64,000 nucleotides of DNA from Phycisphaerae bacterium (GCA_016795065.1 JAEUIU010000039.1:1-64000), one strand, 5' to 3'; counted from the first letter of the stretch, positions 35,991 through 45,670 are shown. Program-made: numbers and translations. Notes: generated by a model from the letters alone, not told the origin.

Positions 35991-37193
35991 TCAGCGAATC
36001 GGGACGTGCTCGGTGATTTCCAGTCCAAAACCGTGCAAGCCGGGGAGCGGCCGGGGATGGTTGCTGAGAATGCGAAGCCGGGTCAAGCCCAAATCCCTCA
36101 GGATCTGCCCGCCGATCCCAAACTCTCGCTCGGACATCGGCTGGGCCCGACCGCCGATGCCGTCGACCCGGGTAAGGTCGGGAGCGTTAACGTCGTCGGC
36201 CCCACCGCGGCGAATCTGTTGAAGGCGATCACGAAGGTCGTCGCCGACCGCTTCCGGCCGGAGGTAGACCAGCGCGCCGCGTCCCGCGGCCTGGATCTGG
36301 CGCAGGGCGCCGCGAAGGGTTTGGCCGGTCGATGCGCCGCCGTCGCCGGAGGGCACGTTGAAGATGTCACCTAACAAGTCGCGCCTGTGCATGCGGACCA
36401 GCACCGGATCCGTCACCGGCGCGACATGGCCAAAATCGTCCGGGCGGCCAATGCCTCCGACGGTCAGGGCAAGGTGGGGCGTCGGGTCGATTGCGCTCGA
36501 CCATGCGAAGAGGTCGAATTCGCCTTCGGGCGTTCCGATGCGTGTCCCGTGCAGGGGCTCCATGCGATGGACTAACGTCTCGCGCTGCAGGCGGTACTCG
36601 ATGATCTGCTCGACGGAGCACATCTTCAGGCCGTGCCGGGCGCAGAGTTCCTCTAGGTCCGGCATGCGGGCCATGTCGCCGTTTTCCTTGACCACCTCGA
36701 TAAGGAGAGCCGCCGGTTCGAGTCCTGCGATCCTGCAGAGGTCGACCGAGCCCTCGGTCTGCCCGGTGCGAACCAGCACGCCGCCATCACGAGCCCGCAA
36801 CGGGTTGATGTGGCCCGGACGGACGAGGTCATCGGGGCGCGTCGAGCGATCGACGATGAGTTGAATCGTGCGCACGCGGTCCGCGGCCGAGATGCCGGTG
36901 CCGACTCCATGTCGCGGATGCCCGTCGACCGATACGGTGAACGGAGTGCCGCGCACGCTGGTGTTGAGCGAGACCGCGGGCCCCAGGTCGAGCCGGTCGC
37001 AGGTCGCGCCGTTGACGGCAACGCAGAGGTAGCCGCCTCCGACGCGGGTCATGAAGTTGATGATCTCGACGCTGGCGAATTGGGCGGCGCAGATGAAGTC
37101 GCCTTCGTTCTCGCGACGCTCGTCGTCGACGAGGACAACGATGCGGCCGGCGCGCAGCTCGTCGAGGATCTCCGGGATCGGTGCCAAGGGCAT
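35991..37193 (-). CDS. ribB: 3,4-dihydroxy-2-butanone-4-phosphate synthase with degenerate GTP cyclohydrolase II half
   Basis: The 400-residue protein has a RibB half ([29 protein letters not shown]) that makes the four-carbon riboflavin precursor from ribulose-5-phosphate. Its GHTEA motif is GQTEG, so a metal-ligand His is Gln. The RibA half keeps the C-terminal [12 protein letters not shown] and LSNHPR, but the three zinc cysteines are gone ([12 protein letters not shown] where RCDCGEQ is expected) and EGRGIG is EAVGDD. This half can hardly be an active GTP cyclohydrolase, so a separate ribA would be needed. TAGACT ends nine bases upstream of the ATG. Confidence 0.88.
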   Translation of the reverse strand: MPLAPIPEILDELRAGRIVVLVDDERRENEGDFICAAQFASVEIINFMTRVGGGYLCVAVNGATCDRLDLGPAVSLNTSVRGTPFTVSVDGHPRHGVGTGISAADRVRTIQLIVDRSTRPDDLVRPGHINPLRARDGGVLVRTGQTEGSVDLCRIAGLEPAALLIEVVKENGDMARMPDLEELCARHGLKMCSVEQIIEYRLQRETLVHRMEPLHGTRIGTPEGEFDLFAWSSAIDPTPHLALTVGGIGRPDDFGHVAPVTDPVLVRMHRRDLLGDIFNVPSGDGGASTGQTLRGALRQIQAAGRGALVYLRPEAVGDDLRDRLQQIRRGGADDVNAPDLTRVDGIGGRAQPMSEREFGIGGQILRDLGLTRLRILSNHPRPLPGLHGFGLEITEHVPIR

Positions 37194-37202
37194 GGGACGG
37201 AA

Positions 37203-37208
37203 AGTCTA
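37203..37208 (-). promoter_or_regulatory. putative -10 of ribB
   Basis: TAGACT on the minus strand ends nine bases before the ATG at 37193, with no ribosome site between. Confidence 0.4.
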
Positions 37209-37270
37209 GTCCGGACCGCCCTTTCCAGTAGGATGCCCATTCACGCAGGCCGGCTCCGAATGGGCTTCGA

Positions 37271-38515
37271 ATGAACACACACGCCTCCCGATCAGCCTCC
37301 GTCGCGCGGTCGCGCGCCCCGAAAGCCACGACACCCGCGGCTACCCCACCCAAGAGCCGCCCGAATCGAAGGAACTCGCGACCAGCGGACGCCAAGATCA
37401 TCGAGCGGACGCTGCTGGATTTGACGGCCATTCCGACCGCCGCCGGTCGGGAACACCGCGTCGTCCGTTGGATCGAGGGATGGGTCGCCAAGCGTCCAGA
37501 CGTCACCCTGAGCCGCGACCGTCATGGCAACCTCCTTCTGCGGCAATCGAAGGTCCGCCCGCGAAAGGGCATCGCCCCCATCTGGTTCCAGGCCCACCTT
37601 GACCACCCCGCATTCGTCGTACGGGCACTCGCTCCCCAAATCGAACTCGAGTTCCGGGGTGGCGTGCACGATCCTTATTTCGTCGGAGCGGCGCTCGAGA
37701 TCTTTGATTCGCTCGACCGCGCGCACGTCGCGACCATCACCTCCGTCGACACCAACAGCAAACCCTTCAAGATCGTGCGGACCAGCCTCGCGAAGCCCGC
37801 TCCAAGCCTTGCCGTCGGCGACATCGGGCGATGGCGTCTGCCGAAGGCGAAGATCGCCAACGGCCTGCTGCACACCCATGGCTGCGACGACCTCGCGGCG
37901 GTCGCGGCAGCGCTCTGCGCCTTCGATCGCATTCGGGTCAAGCCGGGACACGGGCATGTCGGCGTCTTCCTGACCCGCTCCGAAGAGATCGGCTTCATCG
38001 GAACGATCGGCGCGGCCCGCGACGGAACGCTCTCCAAGGACAGCCGCATCATCTGCCTCGAGAACAGCCGCTCCTTCCCCGAAAGCCCCATTGGCGGCGG
38101 ACCGATCGTCCGCGTCGGCGACCGGCGCAGCGTCTTCGTACCGGAGCTCACCAACCGGATCAGCGACCTCCTGCTCGAGTATCAGAAGACGCATCCGGAC
38201 TTTCGCTATCAGCGGAAGCTCATGCCCGGCGGCACTTGCGAGGCGACCGCGTACGCCAGCTACGGACACGTCTCGACCTGCCTCTGCCTCCCGCTGGGGA
38301 ACTACCACAACATGGTCGACATCGACGGCGTCCTCGCGGGACAGCGACCCGCGCTGGTCGGACACGAGTTCGTGTCGATGGACGACTGCCTCGGATTGAT
38401 CGAGATGTTAGAGGCGATCACCGACCCCTCGATCGGCCTCGACGGCGCCAAGCTGATGACGATGCGGCAGACGATGGAGACGCTCTGGACGGACCTGAAC
38501 TTTGTGCTTTCATGA
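37271..38515 (+). CDS. M42/M20-type zinc aminopeptidase-like protein
   Basis: The 414-residue protein resembles di-zinc exopeptidases of the M42/M28 group: FQAHLDHPAF supplies the first His and Asp, GCDDLAAVAAAL the bridging Asp, TRSEEIGFIG the catalytic Glu pair, and a late His is in LPLGNYHNMVDID. A 45-residue Ser/Arg/Pro-rich extension precedes the core. The stop overlaps the argS start (ATGA), so the two are cotranslated. Which substrate it cleaves is unknown. Confidence 0.75.
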   Translation: MNTHASRSASVARSRAPKATTPAATPPKSRPNRRNSRPADAKIIERTLLDLTAIPTAAGREHRVVRWIEGWVAKRPDVTLSRDRHGNLLLRQSKVRPRKGIAPIWFQAHLDHPAFVVRALAPQIELEFRGGVHDPYFVGAALEIFDSLDRAHVATITSVDTNSKPFKIVRTSLAKPAPSLAVGDIGRWRLPKAKIANGLLHTHGCDDLAAVAAALCAFDRIRVKPGHGHVGVFLTRSEEIGFIGTIGAARDGTLSKDSRIICLENSRSFPESPIGGGPIVRVGDRRSVFVPELTNRISDLLLEYQKTHPDFRYQRKLMPGGTCEATAYASYGHVSTCLCLPLGNYHNMVDIDGVLAGQRPALVGHEFVSMDDCLGLIEMLEAITDPSIGLDGAKLMTMRQTMETLWTDLNFVLS

Positions 38516-40374
38516 TGGACCCGATGACCACGACCGCCACCGCCGATCCCGTTGCCCTTCTCGATCGCCGCTTCCGCGCGGCGATCGCGGTCGCTCTTGG
38601 CGACCCGTCGCTTGACCTCGATCCGGTCATCAAGCCGAGCCAGAACCCGCAGTTCGGCGACTTCCAGGCCAACTGCGCCATGGCCCTCGCGAAGTCGCGG
38701 GGCATGAATCCGCGCGAACTCGCCGCCAAGATCGTCGCCGCCGTCGACCTGAGCGGCGTGGCCCACGCCCCCGAAGTCGCCGGCCCCGGCTTCATCAACG
38801 TGAAGCTCGATCTGGGAGCGCTCTCCGCGATGCTTGGGGCAATGTCCGACGCGGATCTTGGCGTCGTGCGCGTCAAGCAGACCTATGGCGTCACGGTCGA
38901 CCTCTGCGGCGTGAACGTCGCGAAGCAAATGCACGTCGGTCACCTTCGGGCGACCATCATCGGCGACTGCCTCGCCCGCGTCTTTGAACGGCTCGGGCGG
39001 GACGTGCATCGCGAGAATCACCTTGGGGACTGGGGACTTCCGATCGCGATGACCCTGGCGTCGCTGCGGCGGCAGCGGATCGATCTCGACCGCATCACGC
39101 TGGACGACCTCAACGACGCCTATCGCGCCGCACAGGCTGCATCAAGGGATGACGAGGCCGGACTCGCCGCCGCGATGGCCACCGGCGCGGGTCCGCACCG
39201 GATCGCGGAGCTCTCGCTCCAGTGCACCGACGCCCAGATCGCCGTCGAGGATGCGAAACGCACGCTCGTGCGCCTCCAGTCCGGAGATCCGGAGCTCGTT
39301 CGCGACTGGCAGAAGCTGATCGACTGCACGATGCGCGAGGTCTTCCGGACCACCGGCATCCTGAACGTACGGTTAGGTCCGGAGCATTCGCGCGGCGAGA
39401 GCTTCTTCCGCGAGCGGCTCCCGAAGGTGGTCGAGGAGTTCCTGGCCTCGGGCCTGGCCAAGGAGGACCGCGGCGCGATTGTCGTGCCGTTCGCCGACCG
39501 CGAGCGGCCGCTTCTCATCCGCAAGTCCGACGGCGGCTTCCTCTACGCGACGACCGATCTCGCGGCGGTCCGTTTCCGGGTCCAGGATCTCCTTTCCGAT
39601 CGTGTGGTCTATGTCGTCGACGGGCGGCAGCGCGATCACTTCAAGGACGTTTTCGACGCCGCCGACCTGATCGGCTGGAACCGGCTGCCTGACGGCTCGC
39701 GGGCGACGATCACGCACCTCGGTTTCGGCGCGGTGCTCGGCAAGGACAAGCGTCCGCTCAAGACCCGCAGCGGCGAGAACTTCACGTTGATCGAACTGTT
39801 AGAGGAAGCGAGCGAGCGAGGCACCGCGGAGGTCAGCCGGCGCGCAGGCGACCCCAACGCCCCGACCCACGGCATGAGCGACGCGGAACTCGCCGCGATC
39901 GGCCAGGCCGTCGGGATCGCGGCGGTGAAGTACGCCGACCTCTCCGGCGACGTGATGCGCGACTACGTCTTCGACCTCGATCGCATGATCGCCTTCGAGG
40001 GCGACACGGGCCCCTACATCCAATATGCGCACGCCCGCATCGCGTCGATCCTTGCCAAGTCCGAGGCAGCGATCGATTCGATCCGCGCCGCGCCGTTTGT
40101 GGTGCGTGAGCCTGCCGAGCGGCTGCTTGCCCTGCATCTCCTCCGCTATGGCGCGATGGTGCAGGAGACGGCCATCGCCCTCGAGCCCAGCCGCATCTGC
40201 TCCTACCTGCAGACGCTCGCCAATCTCTTCAACGGCTTCTATCAGGCGTGCCCAGTGCTCAAGGCGGATGACGCGACCGCCCGAACGGCCCGCTTGCGGC
40301 TTTGCGATCTCACGAGGCGCGTCCTCGCCGACGGGCTTGATCTCCTCGGCATCGTTGCGCCTTCGCGAATGTGA
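38512..40374 (+). CDS. argS: arginyl-tRNA synthetase
   Basis: The 620-residue class I synthetase charges tRNA-Arg. It shows the N-terminal additional domain (QNPQFGDFQANCAMALAK), the HIGH-equivalent HVGH in AKQMHVGHLRATIIGD, LYATTDLAAV, and a C-terminal anticodon-binding domain ending in LDLLGI. The ATG at 38512 overlaps the upstream stop by four bases; in-frame ATGs at 38515 and 38524 are alternatives. Its last codons carry the promoter region of upp. Confidence 0.97.
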   Translation: MMDPMTTTATADPVALLDRRFRAAIAVALGDPSLDLDPVIKPSQNPQFGDFQANCAMALAKSRGMNPRELAAKIVAAVDLSGVAHAPEVAGPGFINVKLDLGALSAMLGAMSDADLGVVRVKQTYGVTVDLCGVNVAKQMHVGHLRATIIGDCLARVFERLGRDVHRENHLGDWGLPIAMTLASLRRQRIDLDRITLDDLNDAYRAAQAASRDDEAGLAAAMATGAGPHRIAELSLQCTDAQIAVEDAKRTLVRLQSGDPELVRDWQKLIDCTMREVFRTTGILNVRLGPEHSRGESFFRERLPKVVEEFLASGLAKEDRGAIVVPFADRERPLLIRKSDGGFLYATTDLAAVRFRVQDLLSDRVVYVVDGRQRDHFKDVFDAADLIGWNRLPDGSRATITHLGFGAVLGKDKRPLKTRSGENFTLIELLEEASERGTAEVSRRAGDPNAPTHGMSDAELAAIGQAVGIAAVKYADLSGDVMRDYVFDLDRMIAFEGDTGPYIQYAHARIASILAKSEAAIDSIRAAPFVVREPAERLLALHLLRYGAMVQETAIALEPSRICSYLQTLANLFNGFYQACPVLKADDATARTARLRLCDLTRRVLADGLDLLGIVAPSRM

Positions 40375-40378
40375 GCCG

Positions 40379-40384
40379 TATACT
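40379..40384 (+). promoter_or_regulatory. putative -10 of upp, leaderless spacing
   Basis: TATACT lies just after the argS stop and ends eight bases before the upp ATG. Confidence 0.45.
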
Positions 40385-40392
40385 GGCCGCGC

Positions 40393-41040
40393 ATGCCGAT
40401 CCGACATCCGGATTTTCCGAACGCGAAGGTCTTCGACCATCCGCTGATCCGTCACAAGCTCACCCTGGTGCGCGATCGTCGCACCCCACACGCCGAGTTT
40501 CGACGCCTGCTGAACGAGATCGCGGGGCTCATGACCTACGAGGTCTGCCGCGAGCTTGAAACGGTCGAGATGGAGGTCGAAACACCCGTCGCCATCGCTC
40601 GCGGACATCGGCTGCGCGACAAGGTGACGCTCGTTCCGGTGCTTCGGGCAGGCATCGGCATGTGCGACGGAATCCTCTCGCTCTTTCCCGAGGCACGCGT
40701 CGGACACATCGGCATCTATCGCGACGAGGCGACCGCGACGCCGGTCGAGTACTACCGAAAGCTCCCTCGCGATGTGGCTTCGGGGCCGGTCTTCATCGTC
40801 GACCCGATGCTCGCGACCGGCGGTAGCGCGGCGAAGGCGGTCGCTGACCTCAGGACGCTCGGCTGCCGTCACGTCCAGATGATCTGCCTGGTGGCGGCGC
40901 CGGAGGGCATCCGGCGCATGCAGGAGGCCGATGACCAGCTCATCGTGAACGTCGCGGCCATTGACGATCGTCTGAACGAACGGAAGTTCATCGTGCCCGG
41001 TCTTGGCGACGCCGGCGATCGGATCTTCGGGACTGCCTAG
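40393..41040 (+). CDS. upp: uracil phosphoribosyltransferase
   Basis: The 215-residue enzyme converts uracil and PRPP to UMP in pyrimidine salvage. Signature parts are LTLVRDRRTP near the N-terminus, VPVLRAGIGM, the PRPP-binding VDPMLATGGSAAKA, and a C-terminal uracil-binding IVPGLGDAGDR. The length is standard. Confidence 0.97.
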   Translation: MPIRHPDFPNAKVFDHPLIRHKLTLVRDRRTPHAEFRRLLNEIAGLMTYEVCRELETVEMEVETPVAIARGHRLRDKVTLVPVLRAGIGMCDGILSLFPEARVGHIGIYRDEATATPVEYYRKLPRDVASGPVFIVDPMLATGGSAAKAVADLRTLGCRHVQMICLVAAPEGIRRMQEADDQLIVNVAAIDDRLNERKFIVPGLGDAGDRIFGTA

Positions 41041-41079
41041 CGGTTCGCTCACCTCACGCTTCGCACACCCAGGCACACC

Positions 41080-42216
41080 ATGGCAGAACAGAAGAACATC
41101 GAATTCGACCGTCCGGGCGGATACGCGATGCCGAAAGGCGCCACCCAGGTGCAGCGCAAGTCCCGCAAGGACCTCACTGGGGACGGCGTGATTCGCCTAT
41201 ACGGCGACGCCGCGTCGTCGCATGTGCCGAACGTCTCGTCGCGGATCTCGCCTGCGTTTCGGGCCGACGCCCCTGACACTCGCCTCTACGTCGGCGACTG
41301 CCGCGACGTGCTCGCGTCGATTCCCGACCGCGGCTCGGTCGACCTCATCTTCGCCGACCCGCCATTCAACTGGGACGTGCCCTACGACGAGTGGAAGGAT
41401 GGGATGCCCCGTCGCGAGTACGAGAAGTTCACCTTCGAGTGGCTGGACGGCTGCATCGAGGCGCTGGCGCCCAACGGATCGCTCTGGGTGAATATCCCCG
41501 ACGACACCGCGGCCGAGATCGTCATGCATCTCAAGCGCCGCGGCCTCACGATGATCAACTGGTGCGTCTGGCATTTCCGGTTCGGCCAGAACCGGGACAG
41601 CTCGTTCATCATGAGCAAGGTCCACGCCCTGTATTTCGCGAAGGACCCCGACAACCGCATCTGGAACCCCGACGCTGTCCTCGAGCAATCCGATCGTGCG
41701 AGCATCTACGGCGACGCCCGCACGATGGCGAAGGAATCGAACAAGGGCATGCGCGTTCCGATGGACGTTTGGTACGGCCCGTATTGGGGACGAGTTCAGG
41801 GCAACAACACCGAGCGACGGCATCGCCACCACAACCAGCTCCCTGAGGTCTATCTGGAGCGGATCATCCTGGCCTGCTCGAACGAGGGCAGCCTCGTGCT
41901 GGACCCCTTCTGCGGTTCCGGCACGACGAGCACTGTTGCACGAGCCTGGAACCGGCGCTCGATCACCAGCGAGTTCGGCGAGGGCAATGCGGCGAGCGCG
42001 TGGGACCGCATCACGAAGATCGGCATGCTGCGGAAGGGACTGTCCGCGGGCGGCAGCTCAGCGATCGGCGCCAAGCGGGCGGCGTCGCTGACGGAGCCGC
42101 TGCCGGCGTCAATCGCTGAAGCGAAGGCGAAACCAGGAACGAAGTCGAAGCGAAAGGGCAAGCATGAGGCCGGGAGAGAGCCTGTTCCCAAGGCGACCAA
42201 GCTCCTTTCCAAGTGA
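41080..42216 (+). CDS. site-specific DNA methyltransferase (N4/N6, beta-class order)
   Basis: The 378-residue protein has catalytic motif IV as DPPFNW near residue 92 and the SAM-binding motif I near residue 275 as LDPFCGSGTT, an order typical of beta-class amino-methyltransferases. MSKVHALYF and HHNQLPEVYLERII match known spacer motifs. The C-terminal 60 residues are Lys/Ala rich. No restriction endonuclease is encoded next to it, so it is a solo methylase whose target is unknown; regulation of replication or expression is possible but not shown. Confidence 0.85.
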   Translation: MAEQKNIEFDRPGGYAMPKGATQVQRKSRKDLTGDGVIRLYGDAASSHVPNVSSRISPAFRADAPDTRLYVGDCRDVLASIPDRGSVDLIFADPPFNWDVPYDEWKDGMPRREYEKFTFEWLDGCIEALAPNGSLWVNIPDDTAAEIVMHLKRRGLTMINWCVWHFRFGQNRDSSFIMSKVHALYFAKDPDNRIWNPDAVLEQSDRASIYGDARTMAKESNKGMRVPMDVWYGPYWGRVQGNNTERRHRHHNQLPEVYLERIILACSNEGSLVLDPFCGSGTTSTVARAWNRRSITSEFGEGNAASAWDRITKIGMLRKGLSAGGSSAIGAKRAASLTEPLPASIAEAKAKPGTKSKRKGKHEAGREPVPKATKLLSK

Positions 42217-42246
42217 GGCGGCCTTGGGTTCCGACCGCAACCCGCG

Positions 42247-42816
42247 TCAGGTCTTCGCGGGCACCCAAGGCACGTCGGCGACGCCGGCGACGTGATTGGC
42301 CTGTCGAGCCATGGCGAAGAGCAGGTCACTCAACCGGTTCATCCAGTGGACGGCGCCATCGCTCACCGGTTCGCTGTGACCGAGGCGGATCATGAGCCGT
42401 TCCGCGCGGCGACAGACGGTGCGGGCCAAGTGCAATCGGGCGGCAAGCTCGGTCCCGCCGGGCATCACGAAGGTGCGGATCGGCGGGTTCTTCCCATCGA
42501 CCTCGTCGATCCATGCCTCGATTTCGGCGACGAATCGCTCGTCGATGCGGAGGATCTTCGCCGAGGCCTTCGAGTCCTCCGGCGTGGCCAGATCCGCTCC
42601 GATGTCGAAGAGCCGTGACTGCACATGCCCAAGGATCTCGAGCAGGCGAACGTCGAAGGAGCGGCCGCGGTCGCAGGCGCTGCACACGAGGCCAACGCAC
42701 GCGTTGAGCTCATCGACCGTGCCGTAGGCCTCGATGCGAGGATGGTCCTTGCTGACCCGACCGCCGCCGAAGAGTCCCGTCGTGCCGTCATCGCCGCTGC
42801 GGGTGTAGAGCTTCAT
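42247..42816 (-). CDS. pduO: ATP:cob(I)alamin adenosyltransferase, PduO type
   Basis: The 189-residue enzyme attaches the 5'-deoxyadenosyl group of ATP to cob(I)alamin. The N-terminal YTRSGDDGTTGLFGG ATP-binding block, AYGTVDELNA, and the C-terminal VCRRAERLMIRL...MNRLSDLLFAMAR are characteristic of the family. It implies an adenosylcobalamin-dependent enzyme elsewhere in the genome. It ends convergent to the methyltransferase gene. Confidence 0.93.
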   Translation of the reverse strand: MKLYTRSGDDGTTGLFGGGRVSKDHPRIEAYGTVDELNACVGLVCSACDRGRSFDVRLLEILGHVQSRLFDIGADLATPEDSKASAKILRIDERFVAEIEAWIDEVDGKNPPIRTFVMPGGTELAARLHLARTVCRRAERLMIRLGHSEPVSDGAVHWMNRLSDLLFAMARQANHVAGVADVPWVPAKT

Positions 42817-42855
42817 GGTGCATCCGTTCGTGGAAGGCCGCGGGCCGATTCGCCA

Positions 42856-43836
42856 TCATGACGATTCGGGAAGGAGCGTTGCGTCGGGTTCAAGGACGCG
42901 GCTGCCCGCATCATCCCGGACTGCCACGCGGAAGCCCGGACGGAGCGCCGCGGCTGCCCACGCCCCGTCGGGGCGCAGCGCGATCATGGCGACCTGGTGA
43001 TGCGGCTGGAGCTCATAGCTGGAGCGGATCCGCTCCAGCGTGGCTACGAGAGCTTCGATCGGCGAACGGCCCTGGCGCATGAGTTCGACGGCGAGGAACG
43101 AGCCACATACTCCCATGACCAACTCGCCCGCGCCGGTCGCGGTCGCCGCGCCGGCCGTCGGATCGACGTAAAGCCCGTGGCCGATGATCGGCGAATCGCC
43201 AACGCGACCGGGGACCTTGTAGGGCATGCCGCTGGTCGAGCACGCGCCTGCCAGAGTGCCGTGACTGTCGATGGCCAGCGTGCCGATGGTGTCGTGGTGC
43301 TTCCAACGGTCCTCGCTGCCGGAAGCCCGAGGAGCGTTTGCGGCGAAGAGTCGACCATCCGCTCCTGGCCCTCCATCGATCGGCCGAAGTCCCGCAACGA
43401 GCCGATCGCGACTCTGGTCGATCACCGTCGGCTTCGTGGACCACGTTTCCCACGCCGCCTTCGCTTCGGGCGAAAGCAGCTCGCTGCGCGGAAGGCCCTG
43501 TAGGTCCGCGAACTCGTCGGCGTCGATCCCGGCAAGCATGACATGCGACGTTCGCTCCATCACTCGACGGGCCACGGAGACAGGGTGCAGGTGGTGCCGG
43601 AGGGCGCAGGCCGAGCCGCAACGAGCGGGGCTGAGCATGATGCAACCATCGAGGCTGACCCTGCCGGAGGCATCCGGCAGGCCGCCGTAGCCAACTGAAT
43701 CGACATCCGGAGCGGCGTCCACGGTCGCGCAGCAGGCTTCCACCGCGTCGAGAGCGGAACCGCCGCTGGCGAGCATCGGCCAGGCGGTGTCGTTACCGCG
43801 TGACGAGAAGGACCAAGTCGAAATGATCAGGGGCAT
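42856..43836 (-). CDS. glycosylasparaginase / isoaspartyl peptidase family Ntn-hydrolase
   Basis: The 326-residue Ntn-hydrolase precursor cleaves itself before the catalytic Thr in HDTIGTLAID, giving alpha and beta chains. VGYGGLPDASGRVSLDGCIM and GACSTSGMPYKVPGRVGDSPIIG match N4-(beta-N-acetylglucosaminyl)-L-asparaginases, which split GlcNAc-Asn. The ATG at 43836 fits the start of the conserved core; a start at 43878 would add an Arg-rich N-terminus without a cleavable signal. With nagB and the sialidase-like gene in the window, use of glycoproteins is plausible. Confidence 0.85.
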   Translation of the reverse strand: MPLIISTWSFSSRGNDTAWPMLASGGSALDAVEACCATVDAAPDVDSVGYGGLPDASGRVSLDGCIMLSPARCGSACALRHHLHPVSVARRVMERTSHVMLAGIDADEFADLQGLPRSELLSPEAKAAWETWSTKPTVIDQSRDRLVAGLRPIDGGPGADGRLFAANAPRASGSEDRWKHHDTIGTLAIDSHGTLAGACSTSGMPYKVPGRVGDSPIIGHGLYVDPTAGAATATGAGELVMGVCGSFLAVELMRQGRSPIEALVATLERIRSSYELQPHHQVAMIALRPDGAWAAAALRPGFRVAVRDDAGSRVLEPDATLLPESS

Positions 43837-43946
43837 GAGTACGAGTCGCCGACGACGGACGGGTTGCGTGGGCGGCATGTTGACAGAGAGTGGAGGGGCC
43901 CGGGGCCGCCTCAGGAACACTCTGGGAAGCTCTCGGCGGGGGCTGT

Positions 43947-43998
43947 TGAGCGGTCTTTGAGCGGTTTGGGTGAGCGGTTTTGGACAGGCACATGTGCC
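43947..43998 (+). promoter_or_regulatory. three TGAGCGGT direct repeats and a GGCACATGTGCC palindrome
   Basis: TGAGCGGT occurs at 43947, 43958 and 43971, that is 11 and 13 bases apart, close to one helical turn. A perfect 12-bp palindrome GGCACATGTGCC lies at 43987-43998. The 620-bp gap between the hydrolase and the pseudopilin gene (43837-44502) otherwise shows no convincing gene, so this cluster is a candidate regulator-binding region for either neighbour. Confidence 0.4.
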
Positions 43999-44502
43999 AC
44001 AACCCCCAGGGAACGGTCTCGAGTGGCAGGAACTCGCCTACCACCTGCGGATCGGAGCGGTCACTGCCGACTTGGGCTGCGTAGACCTACGTTTTGCCGG
44101 CCACGATCTTTTTGGCCTTTTTTTCCTGACGGAACCCTTCATCGATGCCGTGCGAAGGTTCAAATACACACGGCCGACGGCGCTCCACGCCGCCCCTTTA
44201 CCCTGGCAGGTTCGGCCGCCATGTCTTGGACCTGCCAAACCAAGCGCTGACACCGGCTCACCGGTACGACTCCCCCCAATCGGGTTCTTGCTTTCCATGT
44301 CTCTGAACGGCATGGGGATCCTGAACCAGAAGGGTGTCTCAGGGGTGTCACGAGAGTTTGTGTCGACTCTGTTCGCCGGAACCTCTCGGTGATGAAGGAG
44401 TCGCTTCAGTCAGGGCTTGGGACAAGCGTTCTGATCGACTTTGCAGCAGTGCGATCCGTACGCGTCACCCTCGCGGTCCCACACACCGCGGAAAGGAATC
44501 GA

Positions 44503-45594
44503 ATGCATAGGACACTTTCAAACCGGACGGGACGAGGCTTCACGATCGTTGAGCTCCTCGTCGTCGTCTCCATCATCGCGTTGCTCATCGCGATCCTCCT
44601 GCCGGCAATCGGCAAGGCCCGCGACGCCGCGCTCGTCACCCAGAGCCTCGCCAACCTTCGGAACCTCAGCGCTGCCAATTCAGCGTACGGCGCCGACTGG
44701 TCGGACCGGCAGTTCACCGCCATCCCGGACGACGCTGGTCTCGTCTCGGGTAACTGCGGCACCTACCTCGCTTCCGTCGCTTGCCCGCCGCAGCAGTTGC
44801 TGGGCTGGGCCGCCGATGGCGCCATGTGGGGCTACTTCCTTGGCTCCGCCGGCCTTTGCGCTCAGTACGCCTATCCAGGCAACTGCGGCAACTGGGTCGT
44901 CTACAAGCCAATCGAATTCACCGGCGCGGATGCGGGCTTCGGCTCATTCCGTCTCCCGAACGTGAAGTCGTTCTCGGGGTACGTCAACAACAAGTTCTAC
45001 GACCCGGTCTACTGGGCTCCGAAGGACAAGATCAACCTCGCGATCGCCGAGAAGTACTTCAGCATTCCTGACCAGTTCAACACGAACAACCAGGAAATCT
45101 CCTTCAGCACCTACTGCTGGAGCCCCGCTGCGATGTACGCCCCGGACGTCTTCTCGAACACCGGCTACAAGAACCCGAACCTGATGCCCGGCGGCTACCG
45201 CTCGCCGGCTGTCGGCATGTCGACTTACCCGGATCTCAAGACCCGTATGCTCGAGCACTCGTGGCTCCAGAATGCGGAGTCGCAGGTCAACTCGAACTTC
45301 GCCGGCGGCACTGAGCCTTGGTATTTCAACCACGGCTACAACAGCGCTCCGGCCACCCTCTTCTTCGACGGTCACGTCTCCGTCATGGGCGTCGGCGACG
45401 CGATGGAATCGGACGCTCGCGCGTTCGCAACCGCTCCGGCGACGATGTCTGAGAAGCACCTCTGGCACCGCGGCTCTCCGTTCGGCGTGAACGGTTACTT
45501 CGGGGCTCAGAGCTACGACTTCCTTGTCGACACCTCGTATCACATCCTGACCACCGATGGTGTGCAGGGCCGTGACACGATGGGCGCCAAGTAA
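44503..45594 (+). CDS. type II pseudopilin-like protein
   Basis: The 363-residue protein has a prepilin leader ending in RGF followed by the hydrophobic N-methylated helix (FTIVELLVVVSIIALLIAIL), then a long periplasmic part with aromatic Cys-containing loops (CPPQQLLGW, GNCGNW). A late LFFDGHVSVMG is the motif typical of planctomycete H-X9-DG proteins. It is likely cut by a prepilin peptidase and assembled in a type II secretion or pilus-like system. ATG 44503 has AAAGGAA upstream and gives the standard short leader. The gene ends in a strong terminator. Confidence 0.88.
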   Translation: MHRTLSNRTGRGFTIVELLVVVSIIALLIAILLPAIGKARDAALVTQSLANLRNLSAANSAYGADWSDRQFTAIPDDAGLVSGNCGTYLASVACPPQQLLGWAADGAMWGYFLGSAGLCAQYAYPGNCGNWVVYKPIEFTGADAGFGSFRLPNVKSFSGYVNNKFYDPVYWAPKDKINLAIAEKYFSIPDQFNTNNQEISFSTYCWSPAAMYAPDVFSNTGYKNPNLMPGGYRSPAVGMSTYPDLKTRMLEHSWLQNAESQVNSNFAGGTEPWYFNHGYNSAPATLFFDGHVSVMGVGDAMESDARAFATAPATMSEKHLWHRGSPFGVNGYFGAQSYDFLVDTSYHILTTDGVQGRDTMGAK

Positions 45595-45670
45595 GTCGTG
45601 AGTTTGGTTGGCTTGGTCCGCTCGCTGCAGGCGGCGCCAACTCGACTCAGCCCGACTCCATTGGAAGCAC

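Noticed and set aside
37831..38511. 5' extension of argS into the peptidase gene
   Set aside because: The extra translation is Arg/Pro-rich and antithetic to ArgS homologues; the ATGA overlap at 38512 gives the normal ArgS length.
43970..44392. 140-codon open frame upstream of the pseudopilin gene
   Set aside because: No recognisable motif, GC-rich chance frame, and it overlaps putative regulatory sites; not annotated as a gene.
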